Positions 34,316 to 46,600 of a stretch of DNA of 64,000 nucleotides are shown one piece after another. Position 1 is the first letter of the stretch. Each line of letters opens with the position of its first letter. The stretch is from positions 1,581,001-1,645,000 of the forward strand of contig OW203722.1 of assembly GCA_934045075.1 (NCBI GenBank), in the 5' to 3' direction. The position numbers were made by a program, and so were the translations under genes. A model generated the notes under the pieces. The model searched no databases. It saw only the letters and a program-made list of their open reading frames with translations, and had not been told where the DNA came from. The stretch is from Yponomeuta sedellus (taxonomy: Eukaryota; Arthropoda; Insecta; Lepidoptera; Yponomeutidae).

Positions 34316-34945
34316 CATATATGCGTTCCGCAACATACCACAGGTTTTCTCTTAGAGAGAGAGGATGGGCTTAATTACTGCGCGTGCCCATCGCGGATTG
34401 GCACTTTCAAGCGCTGAGGTATGTAGGTAAACACCTCAGGGCTCAGGTTTCCTTACGATCTTTTCCTACTAGAGAAAAAGCTTATTCTAATCTAGGTAAC
34501 TGTCGAGGAGATGGATATTCAATACCTCTTTTACATTGATTAAATGTAAAAAAGGTTTCCCTTATACTTGGTATAGGGCTAACAAGATCTGTGTAATACG
34601 TCCATGAATATTTATTTATTATTCTAGCGAGTGTTCTAAGTACTCCTCAAAAGATATGATGACCATCAGTGCAGAGAAACAGCTGTTATTAATCCTTCCT
34701 GAGAAATACCTACTTAAGGCGTTGCCAGGAGCCAACTAACTGATTCATTGAAGATTTTTATTGAGAAAAATTCATAATTGTATTTCAGTCAAACTGGTGA
34801 CAGTACGTTGGCAGATCGTTTTGGTTTTACATATTTGTAGGCATCTTCTTTTATAAAACGTTTTTTCAAAATTAAAATAGCTATCATACCGAAGATAGCT
34901 TTTTTCTAAATTACAGCATAAAACCAAGTGGCATGAACCCGATAT

Positions 34946-35035
34946 CAACCCGTGTATGTCCCCACGGTCAGGGCACGGGTCTCTTACTGCATCGCAGGAA
35001 GGTTAGGCCATGCTCCACCACGGGGGTCAAGAACC
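34946..35035 (+). mobile_element. Repeat family E fragment
   Basis: ATATCAACCCGTGTATGTCC through CCATGCTCCACCACGGGGG. Confidence 0.6.
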
Positions 35036-35229
35036 CAGGACTTAAAAATAATGTTTGCCAAAAACTAAAGTTTTAAGCGGAAATAGATTAAAGTCCTTGT
35101 CTGTTCACTCCGGGTTAAGACTATCACCTATAAAAATACTTATCACCAGTTATCAATATTTCTGAAGTTCCCTTTTATTAAAAACTAAAACTTATAAGAG
35201 ATACCTACGAGTATTAACATTTTTTCCTT

Positions 35230-35534
35230 TGGTGGCGCTACCACCGGGTCGCACCTTAACAGCGCCGGTGACACGCGGATGTCAACGCACCATCCTGTCT
35301 CCAGGATCGCAGGTTTCCCTTTCGAAATCGGAGCTGGCCGGTGACGGCGCGGGCGCTAAATTTAGGCGGGCGGGCGGCGGCGGCGGCGGCGCGCGGGGCG
35401 GGGCGGGCGGCGGGCGGGCGGAGCGGCCGCCGCGCCGTCAGAGCCGCCCTGGTCGCCGCGGACTCCACATTCCAACGTCGCCGCTACCGGTTCCCAGTGC
35501 GAGTGACGATTTGACCGCCTTCCACCCGTGCGAC
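35230..35534 (+). promoter_or_regulatory. TnT: GC-rich block, candidate promoter and non-coding first exon of troponin T
   Basis: A sharp GC-rich island (core 35340-35460, built of GGGCGGGCGG-type runs) in AT-rich surroundings, ending at a strong donor (GCGAC|GTAAGTCGAG at 35535). The coding exon at 37586 begins with a splice acceptor, so an upstream leader exon is required and this is the best candidate. The transcription start is not visible. Its open frames are not credible proteins. Confidence 0.4.
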
Positions 35535-36841
35535 GTAAGTCGAGTGCCGTGCCGTGCCTAAGTGTTAACCTGTGAACTTGTGGGCCCCAAGCCGTAGGTC
35601 CAGTGAAGGTGCCGAAAGTACCGGTGGTCTAATAATACGCGCGCGCCGTGTGCCAAAAGCGGCGCGCGCGCCGGTCGCTGGGCGGAAATAGCAGCGCCTT
35701 CTATAGTGCGGTATAGCGTTACCGCAACACGATCGGATTTCCCGAGGACCCTGCGTCCGTCGGACGATGAGCCGGATATTTGACTCTTTGCACACCTTAC
35801 ACTTCTCACTACACATTTAAAAAAAAAGATAATTTACGTGAAGAAAAAGAAGGAAGGGGCAAAAAAGCGATAAAAAAATTACTACTTTATAAATGTCAAT
35901 ATCAATAAATGATTAAGACATGTATTATAAATAGTAACACACAAAATATTAATATTACACCCACAAAAGGCGTCATAAAAAAGATTGTCACATTTCTGGC
36001 AAGATTCCTTGTAATTAAAAATTTTCTGTAAAATGTTTGAAAGTAGATAATAAATTGTTAAACTCCACAAATAAAATAATAATAATACATTTTTCCAAAA
36101 TTACACAAATATTTCAGGTAACAGGTAATAGATACCTACTCACGGAAGAAATGACCTTGACCGTAGTTTGATATGTATATTTTAATACCTATCTAAATTT
36201 TTTTTAGACACCTAAATTTTTATTAGATATCTTAAGTATCTGCTGAATTGATAGAAGCTAATACGAAAAAACAAGTTTTAGGTGACTTTAAATTCAGAAA
36301 ATTTACTTTGGCAGTTAAATTTTCTGAATTTGGAGTTTGTGACAAACTTAAAAAAAATACTAACCTACTTAATTTCTCAAAGTTTAGATGTACATATTCT
36401 AAAATTTATATTTATTAAACAAAAAAAAAAACAATCCGATTAGATCCCTGACTGTCCCCGCCTGACCAAGCCCCTAGATTTCTGTGCACCTTCAAAGAAA
36501 TAAAATTAATAATATTCTCTACTTTACTACACTAGACATAAACTGAAAGTTGGGTTTTGCACAAGTACGTTTTTTAAGGAACTCGTGATTTAAAGCTGAA
36601 TGGAACGCTCGAGTCTCACACACACGTCCTGAAACTCAATCGCTTTGAAAATAATTAGGTTCATTGGGTCCTGCAGATCATTACATAAATCCAAAAAAAA
36701 AGTCGCGAAGGCGGACGCCGCGTAATCCGAAATCGACATTTCGCGGCGGAGTGTAAAAAGTCCAATTTTACACGACTTCTTGAATAAGTGCCAAGCCTCC
36801 GCCCCGTGTAGGTGCGACCGATGGCGAGGAAGATAAACCCG

Positions 36842-36851
36842 CTAAAAATAA
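36842..36851 (+). promoter_or_regulatory. MEF2-like site in the presumed first intron of troponin T
   Basis: CTAAAAATAA fits YTA(A/T)4TAR and lies in a repeat-free part of the leader intron, where muscle enhancers of insect thin-filament genes often sit (established for Drosophila). Function here is inferred only. Confidence 0.25.
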
Positions 36852-37138
36852 ACGCCTTCATAAACAATAAGCACGTTTCAAACTTTCAACGCGTCACATG
36901 CCCACGCGCTTGTCGTGCCAGTATGGGGGCGAATGATTGATTGATCTGTATCAATATTAGAACCCGATTTAGATAGTGCGATTGGTAAACAATGATTGGC
37001 AATAAAGAAAGCTAAGAACAGTCCATGCAGGTCAACAGATAATCTTGGCGTTTTAGATTTGTGTGTCGTTGAAACGCATATTGATTTGAAGCATTGAATG
37101 TTTAGTAAACACTAATGACTAAAACAAATTACACACTT

Positions 37139-37499
37139 GATGCCAACCCTTTGCACTGCCCTCACTGCTGGGGCACGGGTCTCTTCCATAGCAGGAAGGT
37201 TAGGCCATACTCCATCACTGGGGCCAAGTCCAGGCTGATTGAGGGTTGTAAGACAGACGGGCCTTACTGTCAGAAGTTATCAAGCCGCCCATAAGGCCTC
37301 TGACATGGCTTAACGACTGCCGTTACATGACAGCCGGCACCAACGTCTTAACGTACCTTGCGAAGCAGGGAAGCGCCCGGGAAAAATCCACTAGCGGTAG
37401 TCACGGGATGGTCACTCATCCAGCACCTGACCGCGCCTGTTATTGCTTAACCCTAGTTACTGATTCCAATCACTTGGTTTCTTTAGGCCACGAGCGCTT
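37139..37499 (+). mobile_element. Repeat family E
   Basis: Diverged copy in the troponin T leader intron, with duplicated flanks ATTACACACTT / ATTACACATTT. Confidence 0.72.
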
Positions 37500-37585
37500 C
37501 ATTACACATTTACTCAATAGATGGTCAAGTTGATTACAGACACCACAGATAACGGTTCTAAGATTCATCTTATTTGCTTTTCCAG

Positions 37586-37625
37586 AATAAAAACCTACCA
37601 ACATGTCTGACGAGGAAGAATACTC
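37586..37625 (+). CDS. TnT: Troponin T exon with start codon (ATG 37603)
   Basis: Acceptor CTTTTCCAG, 17-nt leader, then MSDEEEY plus two bases; donor GTAAGT. The context CCAACATGT is a good insect start. Confidence 0.95.
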
Positions 37626-40600
37626 GTAAGTATGACAGGGAACACCTACAAACTGAATTAAATTATAATTTACTGGAAATCTGATACACAACATAAGATC
37701 AAACAACACATCCCCTTACATATTCCCTACCAATCTGTGTAATTTACTGTCCTAACTATCTCATGTTACAATGTGATAACTTCGAAGTTTTCTCTGTCAT
37801 TAATGTTGTCAACCCTCATGTTCACTGACATCCCCCAAAGGAAAAATGTTTACCTACACTCGCCACGTATGTGTCATTGACCCCATGTGTTTCCACAGTG
37901 GCTCCGAGGAGGAGGAAGTAGAAGAAGTCGCGGAGACGTAAGTATGGGGCAGGCAGGACCAGCGGCATCGCCCCTCAACTCAGAATCTTGTTTGGGTTTG
38001 CCGAGTTTAGCTTCGGTCTTGACGCGCCATCGGATAGACGAGCCACTTAGCAAGGCGATCTTCTTCAGCTTAGAGAGTGAAAGATTTGAGAGGCATGACG
38101 GTTTGGACACCCGGTTTCTTCGATTCCAACTCTTGGGCTTGCACGTCATCAATCCCCTTTTCTCTTTTGTTACAGGAAGTAAGTGGCGTGCCCTCTTAGC
38201 TCCGGCACTTGCACTCACTTCGCTCACTTAGTTCTAAGACTAGTCGCATTATCCGAGCTTGGCTTGACCTCGACGCTTATGTCGCTTTCAGACCTCCACC
38301 ACTAAAGCCGCTAGCTGCTGACTCGCGCTTCACTAACTTTGGATACCTTTCTAATTTCTTCTAACCGTGGAGAACATTTTGGTTGTAAAGAAAAGATCAG
38401 TAACGTGTCTTGAGGCGGTAAGTGCAACTGATCTTTTCTCGGCTTGACTCTCATTGTCGACTCTGGTTTTGATATCGTTGGCAATAACATTTTGGCGCTT
38501 CTGATTTTTTTTAAATTGTTGTCGTACTTCATCTACCAAATAGTCCACATGTTTAATTGTTCTGTTTTCTGTCCACCCGTCGCTGCTGCCGTGGCTACTT
38601 GAAGACCCGCTCCCAAGCAAGAGTAAGTACAGCTCTTTACTATGATTGGTTATTTAATCGCTTAGCTTCCGGGCGTTTCAGTTTGTATCATGGCAATTGT
38701 TTCACAAACCTCATGTATACGAAGACGATTGGCACAACGACTAACTGTATCACGAACTCATGCTTTAAAAGGAAAATTGCAAAAGCAACGGTAGGAGGCA
38801 ACGACCGGCTTACTTAATGCGGCATCGTTTGAAGGTTTCGCGAATAATTCTAATGCTGCTTCCTTTTCTATGGATTCTTGCTATTTCAATAGAGATGTAA
38901 AGGCAAGTAGAGGCTGACTGTTGTTTTCTGTTTCTAGGAGTAGACCATCGATCGCGTAAGTTGCACCGCTATCTGTGGTGTCACTAACATTGCCCCACTC
39001 ATTAACTTTAAAAGGTGCGGGCGCAGTATTTTCTGTGGTCATTTGTCGAATTCCAAAATTAACATGCGACCAGATGACCGCTCGCCAAGCGAATAATCCG
39101 CAGCCCGTCATCGCAAACTATTTATACACTACGCACGCCGGCGGTAGGCAGGCGGCTATTTTAGAAATTGTGCTATGTGCTGCGCCCGCGTCTCAATGCA
39201 AAGAAACAAGATGTCGGTCAGCGAGCCACTAGCTATCCTTTTACTAGACTAGGCTGCGCCCTATTCTTTTTTCTTTGCGTGATATCACAGCATGATTATA
39301 TTTTATGTGTCTTTTTATCCACCCCCCATGGTAACTGAATGTCATAAGACGTAAAACTGTATTTGACGACGTCCAGTCATAAATCTATACACCAACACAC
39401 GAAACATTGTAACAAAAAATATTAAAAAACACACACAGAATACACGAAACCGTTTTCATAAAAATAATATCAATTAATAGCAATGAGTCAATGAAATAAT
39501 TATTAATTCCATCCATTTGTGACGTCAGTGAATATTTTCAGTGAATTAAAACAATGAAATTAATTTACAAATAACAGAGATATCCGTAGATGAAGTGTTA
39601 ACAGTCTAATATTGTTATAAACACGCATTTTTTCTTAATAATAAGAGTCTAACTGAAATACTAGGATTTGACTTAAAACTCTGCTAACACGCTGTGAAGG
39701 AGCGTTAAGCAGTGATAAATGTAGAGGAAACTAGTCACCATATTATACATGTTACACTGTGTAAATACGATTTACCGTCTGGTAACGCGGACATCCGACT
39801 AATCTTGGCAAACCATTTTGCAGGGGCGAGGGAGACCCAGAATTCATCAAGGTAAGTATCTTTTCAACATCTATTGATCTTATTAACATTAAGGTTCATT
39901 ACAAGTCGAATTTACTTGAAATATTTATCTTCAGATCCAACAAACCCTATCTCCCTTTGCCGAATCAATCGGGATCAATTTAGACTATAAGGATCTAGTC
40001 TTAAATTAATCTGTCTAGAATACCGTAATTCCAATTCCTGTCCTGGTATAAAGCTGATAAGAATTAGGTTAAAAGTTAATCGAGAAAACTTGGGCCGAGC
40101 ATGCCTCAGGTGACAGGCGAAGAATGCTAGATACATACATAGAATATTCTTTATTGTACACAGAAATAACAGTAACAGAAACTATATAAAAATATAGTAC
40201 AATTCGTACCTTATTACTAAAAGAAGCTACCGTTACAAAGGCTGCTGTTTTTCAGCCCCTGCCCCAGCCTTCCTGAAAAGTTATAGGCCCGCCAATTGAC
40301 ACCGCTTTAACATACCAGTCTAACCAGTCCATCAATGAAGCCCACTGCTCGGTATAGGCTACTTCCATTTCAGCACCTTTTCGGTGTCCTGCCAATCTCT
40401 TAGGTCAACAATAGGATGCACTAATAAGCGGATCTTTGCCCTACAGCGTCAAGACCAGAAGCGGTCAGATCTCGACGAGCAGCTGAAGGAGTACATCAAC
40501 GAGTGGCGCAAGCAGCGGGCCAAGGAGGAAGATGAGCTCAAACGTCTCAAGGAGAAGCAGGCTAAGCGCAAGGTGCGAATTATGTGTGCTTCATACATAA

Positions 40601-43600
40601 CATGCGTAACCATGCTATGGGAAACCGATTAGTCACCTAAGTTTAGAAGAAGGCAGATGCAATTCCTTCTGCTAGTCTCATACATAAGGAGTTATTGGCA
40701 ACTTGTATAATGTATATTTAATTACATTTATTCTTAATTCCGATTCTAAACCCCTTGAATGCATAACTATATATAGGAGCATCATATAATAAACAAGCGC
40801 TTTGCTAAATGAGCTAGTAACTGAGATCTGTACAAATTAAATATAATATAGAGCTAGTTATTATCAGAACCTTAAAAACTATATCTTTCGAAAATCTCTA
40901 TCAAAAAATTCCAAAAATCATAAGAGATAAATTAAGTACTTTTTCTGAGCGTATCAATAGTTCGATGTTCGCTATCGTAGTTGAAGGATTCGTCGTCACT
41001 ACGCAGGTGCAGTAAAGCAAATGTACGGCGTAATGCACTAACATAGTTCATATCGAAAGAAGAGTACAACCCCACCCACAATCGGAGTTTGAATATAACC
41101 CTAACCAAACCCTTCTCAGGTCTCCCGCGCTGAAGAGGAGAAGCGCCTCGCCCAGAAGAAGAAGGAAGAAGAAGAACGGCGGGTGCGTGAGGTCGAGGAG
41201 AAGAAACAGCGCGACATCGAAGAGAAGAGACAGCGGCTCGAGGAGGCCGAGAAGAAGCGCCAGGTCATGCTGCAGGCCATGAAGGAGTCCAACAAGCAGG
41301 GCCCCAACTTCACCATACAGAAAAAGAGCGACAACGTAAGTTCTTACAATTTGGAATTATGAATGTTCGAACACAAATATTTAACGCCCACCCAACACTA
41401 TTAATTTGCCCTGCCCCCCGTAGTTTGCGCGATATACGTCGGGGCTTTGTAAACTCTCAAATGTCAGATTACCTACAAATCGGATATTTCAGAGTACACA
41501 AAGCTCCGGGTCACCACTTGGCAAACAGAAATTATATATAGAAATTTCGTCAGCATTTACGGGAGAAAAACTTGCAATAAGGTTATAAATATCTATAGAT
41601 AACGTGGTATTGAAGATCAAAACCGACGCCTTTTTCAACATATTTCGCATACGATTTCCCACATACGAACCCCACGCTATCTCCACTAGACAATACCTGA
41701 AATAAACCAGTGCCACACCATCGGATCCGAGCATCCGAGCCGATGATACTTTTCTAACTACCCTCTTCCCGCAGTTTGGGCTCAGCAACGCCCAGCTGGA
41801 ACGCAACAAGACCAAGGAGCAACTGGAGGAGGAAAAGAAGATCTCCCTCTCCATTCGCATCAAGCCCCTCTCCATCGACAACCTGTCCACGGACAAACTC
41901 CGCATCAAGGCCCAAGAGCTGTGGGACTGCATCGTCAAGCTCGAGACCGAGAAATACGACTTGGAAGAGAGGCAAAAGAGGCAGGACTACGACGTGAGTA
42001 ACTCGTATAACATTACCTAAAACAGAAATGGGGTCACTCAAGTGAAGCACGATTCCGATATCAACTCTTTTCCCCACTGCTGGGGCACGGGTCTGTTCCT
42101 GCATTGCAGGAAGTTTAGGCCAGACTCCACCACGGGGGCCAAGTCCGGGTTGGTGGACGATTGTAGGACAGTAGCGAGCCTTACTGTCAGGTCTCACAAT
42201 CACAATTCAAGTCACTGCTACTTCAACTTGCTATAAGATTAGCAAATTGAAGTGGCAGTGGGCTGGTCACATATGCTGAAGTAACAATAGTTGATTAGTT
42301 TACCAGTTTGTGGTCTCAACACGTTTGCACCCCAAACGCGTTAAGACCACAAACTGGCTAACTCGGGGTAGCCTAACAAGTCGTTGGACCGACAATCTGA
42401 GGCAAATTGCTGGCAGCAGCTGGATAAGGATGGCCGAAGGTAGATAGAAGTGCCTCAGGAGAGGCCTAAGTCCAGTGGTGGACGAATACGGGCTGATTGA
42501 TTGAATGATTCGCGAAAGAAACTCGTTGTCAAATGCAATGAAGGTCTCGATAATCACAAGTAGTTTTACACGAACTTTTTTTGTTTTTCTTAACAGCTTC
42601 CAATACATGAATTAAATTTATTGATAAAATAGACAAATAGGCAAAAAACAAGATATTTTACCTCTCATTCTCGGTCACAACGTAATCACAATAATAAAAT
42701 CAAAAAGGTTTTATTAGTTAAGTTTGGAGTCTATTTAGTGGGAGTCTGATATCACTATGAGACAAATGTCTGGGCGCAGATTATTTAGGCGATTAAATTG
42801 TCGGCTATGTAGTACTGTTTATGGGCTAGTATTATTTATCCTGGCATTTCTGTACTTTTATTACAGGGAGTAATGTAAAAGAAGAGCCGAATTAATATTT
42901 TTTTTCGTATCTTGACTTAAAATTCAGTTTATAAACTACTTTCTAAGCTCGTGTAAAATGCCGAGTATTTTCGCAGCTGTACTGAAACGCTCTTGATTTA
43001 TTACAGGCAATTTGGCAGATTCGCATCGTTTATAGCTCAAAAACAATGCAGTATTCGAGCGCCAACATATTTACTGTTCTAGAAATTCTAAAATACACTC
43101 GAACTGTCGCTGTTGTAGTCATTTGAATGCCAAGCATAGTAGGTGAAACTCAAAGTGCTTAAACTCAGTCAGAGGCACATTTTCATTCAAGTTTTATGTG
43201 AAATAAATTCCACTGGCTTTCCGGTAAGCTTGCCAAGAATTGGCCTAAATGATGAGGTTAACATGGGCAAAACTCGCCAACTGGTAGACTGCCAATTTGT
43301 AACACGATCTGAATTGGAGAATGGGATAATGTACTACGAGGTCTTTTGCACACATTTAACAAAACAAAATATTTCCTCATACAAAATAATTATTAATTAT
43401 AGAGAAGACAAGACGACTCAAAGAGAAGACAAAGAGGAAATCCATTGATCAAGCCGAGATAAGAATTCATCGGTCGATCCACTCAACAACTGAATCAGTG
43501 TAAAACGCACCAATACCCGTTATTGCAAGACATGGATTAACTTTGTTTTACTTGTTGTCCACAGTTAAAAGAGCTCAAAGAAAGACAAAAGCAACAGCTG

Positions 43601-46600
43601 AGGCACAAGGCCCTGAAGAAGGGTCTGGACCCCGAAGCCCTCACAGGCAAGCACCCGGTAAGAACAACAATACATACTTAGAATTTGTACTGAGTACTAT
43701 ATTGCTAGTGCTAAGAGTTACGACACACGTTAGACAAGCAAATATACCTACTTTGCTTGTCTAACGTGTGTGCTTTGTGTGTCAAAATTTATATGGAATG
43801 TACAACTCTACTATTAGAGAAAATCCAAATGGATCAATAAACAATATAAGCGCTTTTGTGAGACTGTTGATGGTAAAGAGTGAAATTAAAAGAGTGACCC
43901 TCTATTGAAAGAAAAACCAATACAAGAATTGAAGGAACATTTTCTAATTTTCCAAAATTTAACAGTTTTAACAGAATGTAAATTAATTTCGTTGTAATCA
44001 ATTTCGAACTTCTGAATCCAAACCAACCAAATGTACTTTGTTTTACAGCCCAAAATTCAAGTCGCCTCCAAATACGAGAGGCGTGTGGACACACGATCCT
44101 ATGACGACAAGAAAAAACTCTTCGAGGGTGTAAGTATTTCACACAACGATACATTCGAAAATATCAACTCAAAAAGAAGGACGTATCCTTCACTCAACAG
44201 TGGTTCTTGACCTGCATCAAAAGAAAGTATCGCTTAGTACTGGGCTAAATGCTCACAAATACAAGCGTAACTTAAAAATAACTGCAGATGAGTAACAACT
44301 GGGTCAATAGACAGACTTATCAATAACAGATGGGTAAGAAGTGGAATGTAACGATTCTATATCAATCATCGATTTCATTTGAAATTGAGCATAAACAAAT
44401 GCAGCTACCGTAAATTAAATTAAATTGAGCATTCCTACTGAAATGCAGCAACCAAAAAACTTGGTTAGTTTAGGATAACGATTCTCAACAAAAGCTCTGT
44501 TCCTAACAAACAATTTAAATGCAGGGCTACGATAATTACTATGCTGAGATCATGGATAAGCTTTGGAGTGACCGTATGGCGGAGTTTATGAACAGGACCA
44601 AAAGTAAGACAGGCTGCTGGAACGAAACCTTTTACGTTGTGCTCATTGCACGGACGACCTTTTTGCGAATGACGGTTGTCATCCCGATGACCCATTCTCT
44701 AATGGTTTTAATACCCTGGATGATCCCCTTTAGCCATTGTTACCATTGTCCAAAGTCTACTTCTTGAATTTTTACCAGTTTATCGTTTTTGATTCTTTTG
44801 TGTTGGTCATGATGACATCAAGCATGTCAAAACTTGCATTCACAAACCTCTCTCCATGTTTGTTATGCAAATAAGAAACGGAGAAAGACTTAATGGTATC
44901 AAAAATATTTATCCATTTTCGACTAAAAATGAACTGAGTGCATAACGTTGGACTGATATATATTTAAACTCTTGGTATGTAGTCCAGTCTGAATTCGCAC
45001 TCGTGATCTAACGCTCTTTAGTTCAAGGCGTTCGAACAAATCCATATCCTATTTCAAATCTAGAACAAAGGGTTTCACTGAAGTGACAAAGTTAAAATTA
45101 TGAGCATACCTAATCGGAAAATTCGATTTCTAGACATTTCTGAGTGCCTGACAATCCACAAAAGTCTCCCCAAGACCAAAACCCTCCCACCGAACAGCCA
45201 CCAACGGCCAAACCCAACAAGCATCAACGAATCATCCCATCCCCAAGGAATGCACCCATTCATGTGACTTGTATTTATCCCCGTGTTAACCCTTCTCCCT
45301 TAGGACCTAGAGAAACTCAACAAGGACTTCATCGAGAAGGTCTGGTTGGAAAGGAGTGAGCAGTTCGGCGGACGGCAAAAGGGTTAGTGCTGGCAGCAGT
45401 CTACTATGACGTGTTTCGTTTCTATCTAGCGGGCCCCCAGAGTTAGGACCATGGGGTCGATAGAAATGCTTAGCTAGCTGAGTGTGCCTCTTGAATATGA
45501 TGTTATGATCGTGTGCGCCTTTTAAAATATACCCGATACTTTTTCCTTGCAATTGTGCCAATAGGGTTCTCACGTCTATCGGGTGTAGTCTCTTATCAGT
45601 CCGAAAAGTAGAACTCTACTTAAAGCAATTTAATATTTTCAATAATTGCAAAAAAAAATGTACGTTGATGAATGTGGTCTGAGGCTAGATTGATAATACA
45701 ATGGGGATTGACTTATTTTATGACCGTGTTCCCAATTAATCAATCAATCAATTAATCAGCCGTACTCGTCCACTGCTGAACATAGCCCTCCCCAAGGCAG
45801 GATAGTTCCTTCGGTCCGCGGCCATCCTCATCTGGCCACTGACAAATGACTGTATAGGCCCAAACTACAAGTATTTTTCAAGTTATAAGGTCACCATAGT
45901 ATTTTTCAAGTTATAAGGTCACAAAATATAGAAAAGATCAAAAAAATTACATTCTAACGTTCTGACTCACACGCGGATTGATTTGTAAGAACGTTCATTA
46001 CTTTTTAAGTAACAAGGATAGCCAGAGGTCGCGGGTTCTAGTCCCGGCATGGGTAGAATTTTTAGCCTCTAAGTAGGTTTTTAAATTGTCCTTAGCACGG
46101 CTTAGTGCATTAAAAAATAGGTTCGAGTCCCGGCATGGGTGGAATTTTTAGCCTCTAAGTAGGTTTTTAAATTGTCCTTAGCACGGGTTAGTGCATTAAA
46201 AAAAATATATAACAAGGATCTGTTTTCTGTTTTGTTTTGACACATCTAAGCAGCGTTGCCTTAATTATGTCTCAAACATTTCTGATCTGTTAGTAACGTT
46301 CAAACATTATGTATCTAATTGACACGTGCTATTATGATCTTTACAGACACTTATTTCTTTAATTGTATTATCTAGAAAATTTTCGACCACATTTACAAAA
46401 AGTACACATTTTTTGCAATTATTAAAGTAAGTTTCCAAAATTGGCTTATTTAACCTTCGCGTATACGCTTCTTAACCCTACGGTAAGGACCTTGCCACTT
46501 CAGCATCTTAATTTTGTTTCTTACAAAAAACACAGTGACATTATTATTTAGTATTGTGACCACTAATCTTTTTAAGCACCGCAATCCTGACATTGAAAGT

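Larger units (their letters stand above)
37938..39823 (+). other. TnT: Repeat-poor troponin T intron hosting mini-exon candidates
   Basis: Unlike nearly all other introns here, no SINE, MITE or LINE copy is visible in this 1.9 kb, and several strong splice signals occur in it. Confidence 0.6.

Noticed and set aside
35229..35561. 110-codon frame in the GC-rich block
   Set aside because: Low-complexity Arg/Gly/Ala reading of a promoter-like island.
38292..38340. Acceptor TCGCTTTCAG followed by a Pro-rich reading (PPPLKPLAA)
   Set aside because: No GT donor follows within a plausible distance in frame.
38401..38417. Further troponin T mini-exon between GATCAG and GTAAGTG
   Set aside because: 17 nt is not a multiple of three and the needed frame contains TGA.
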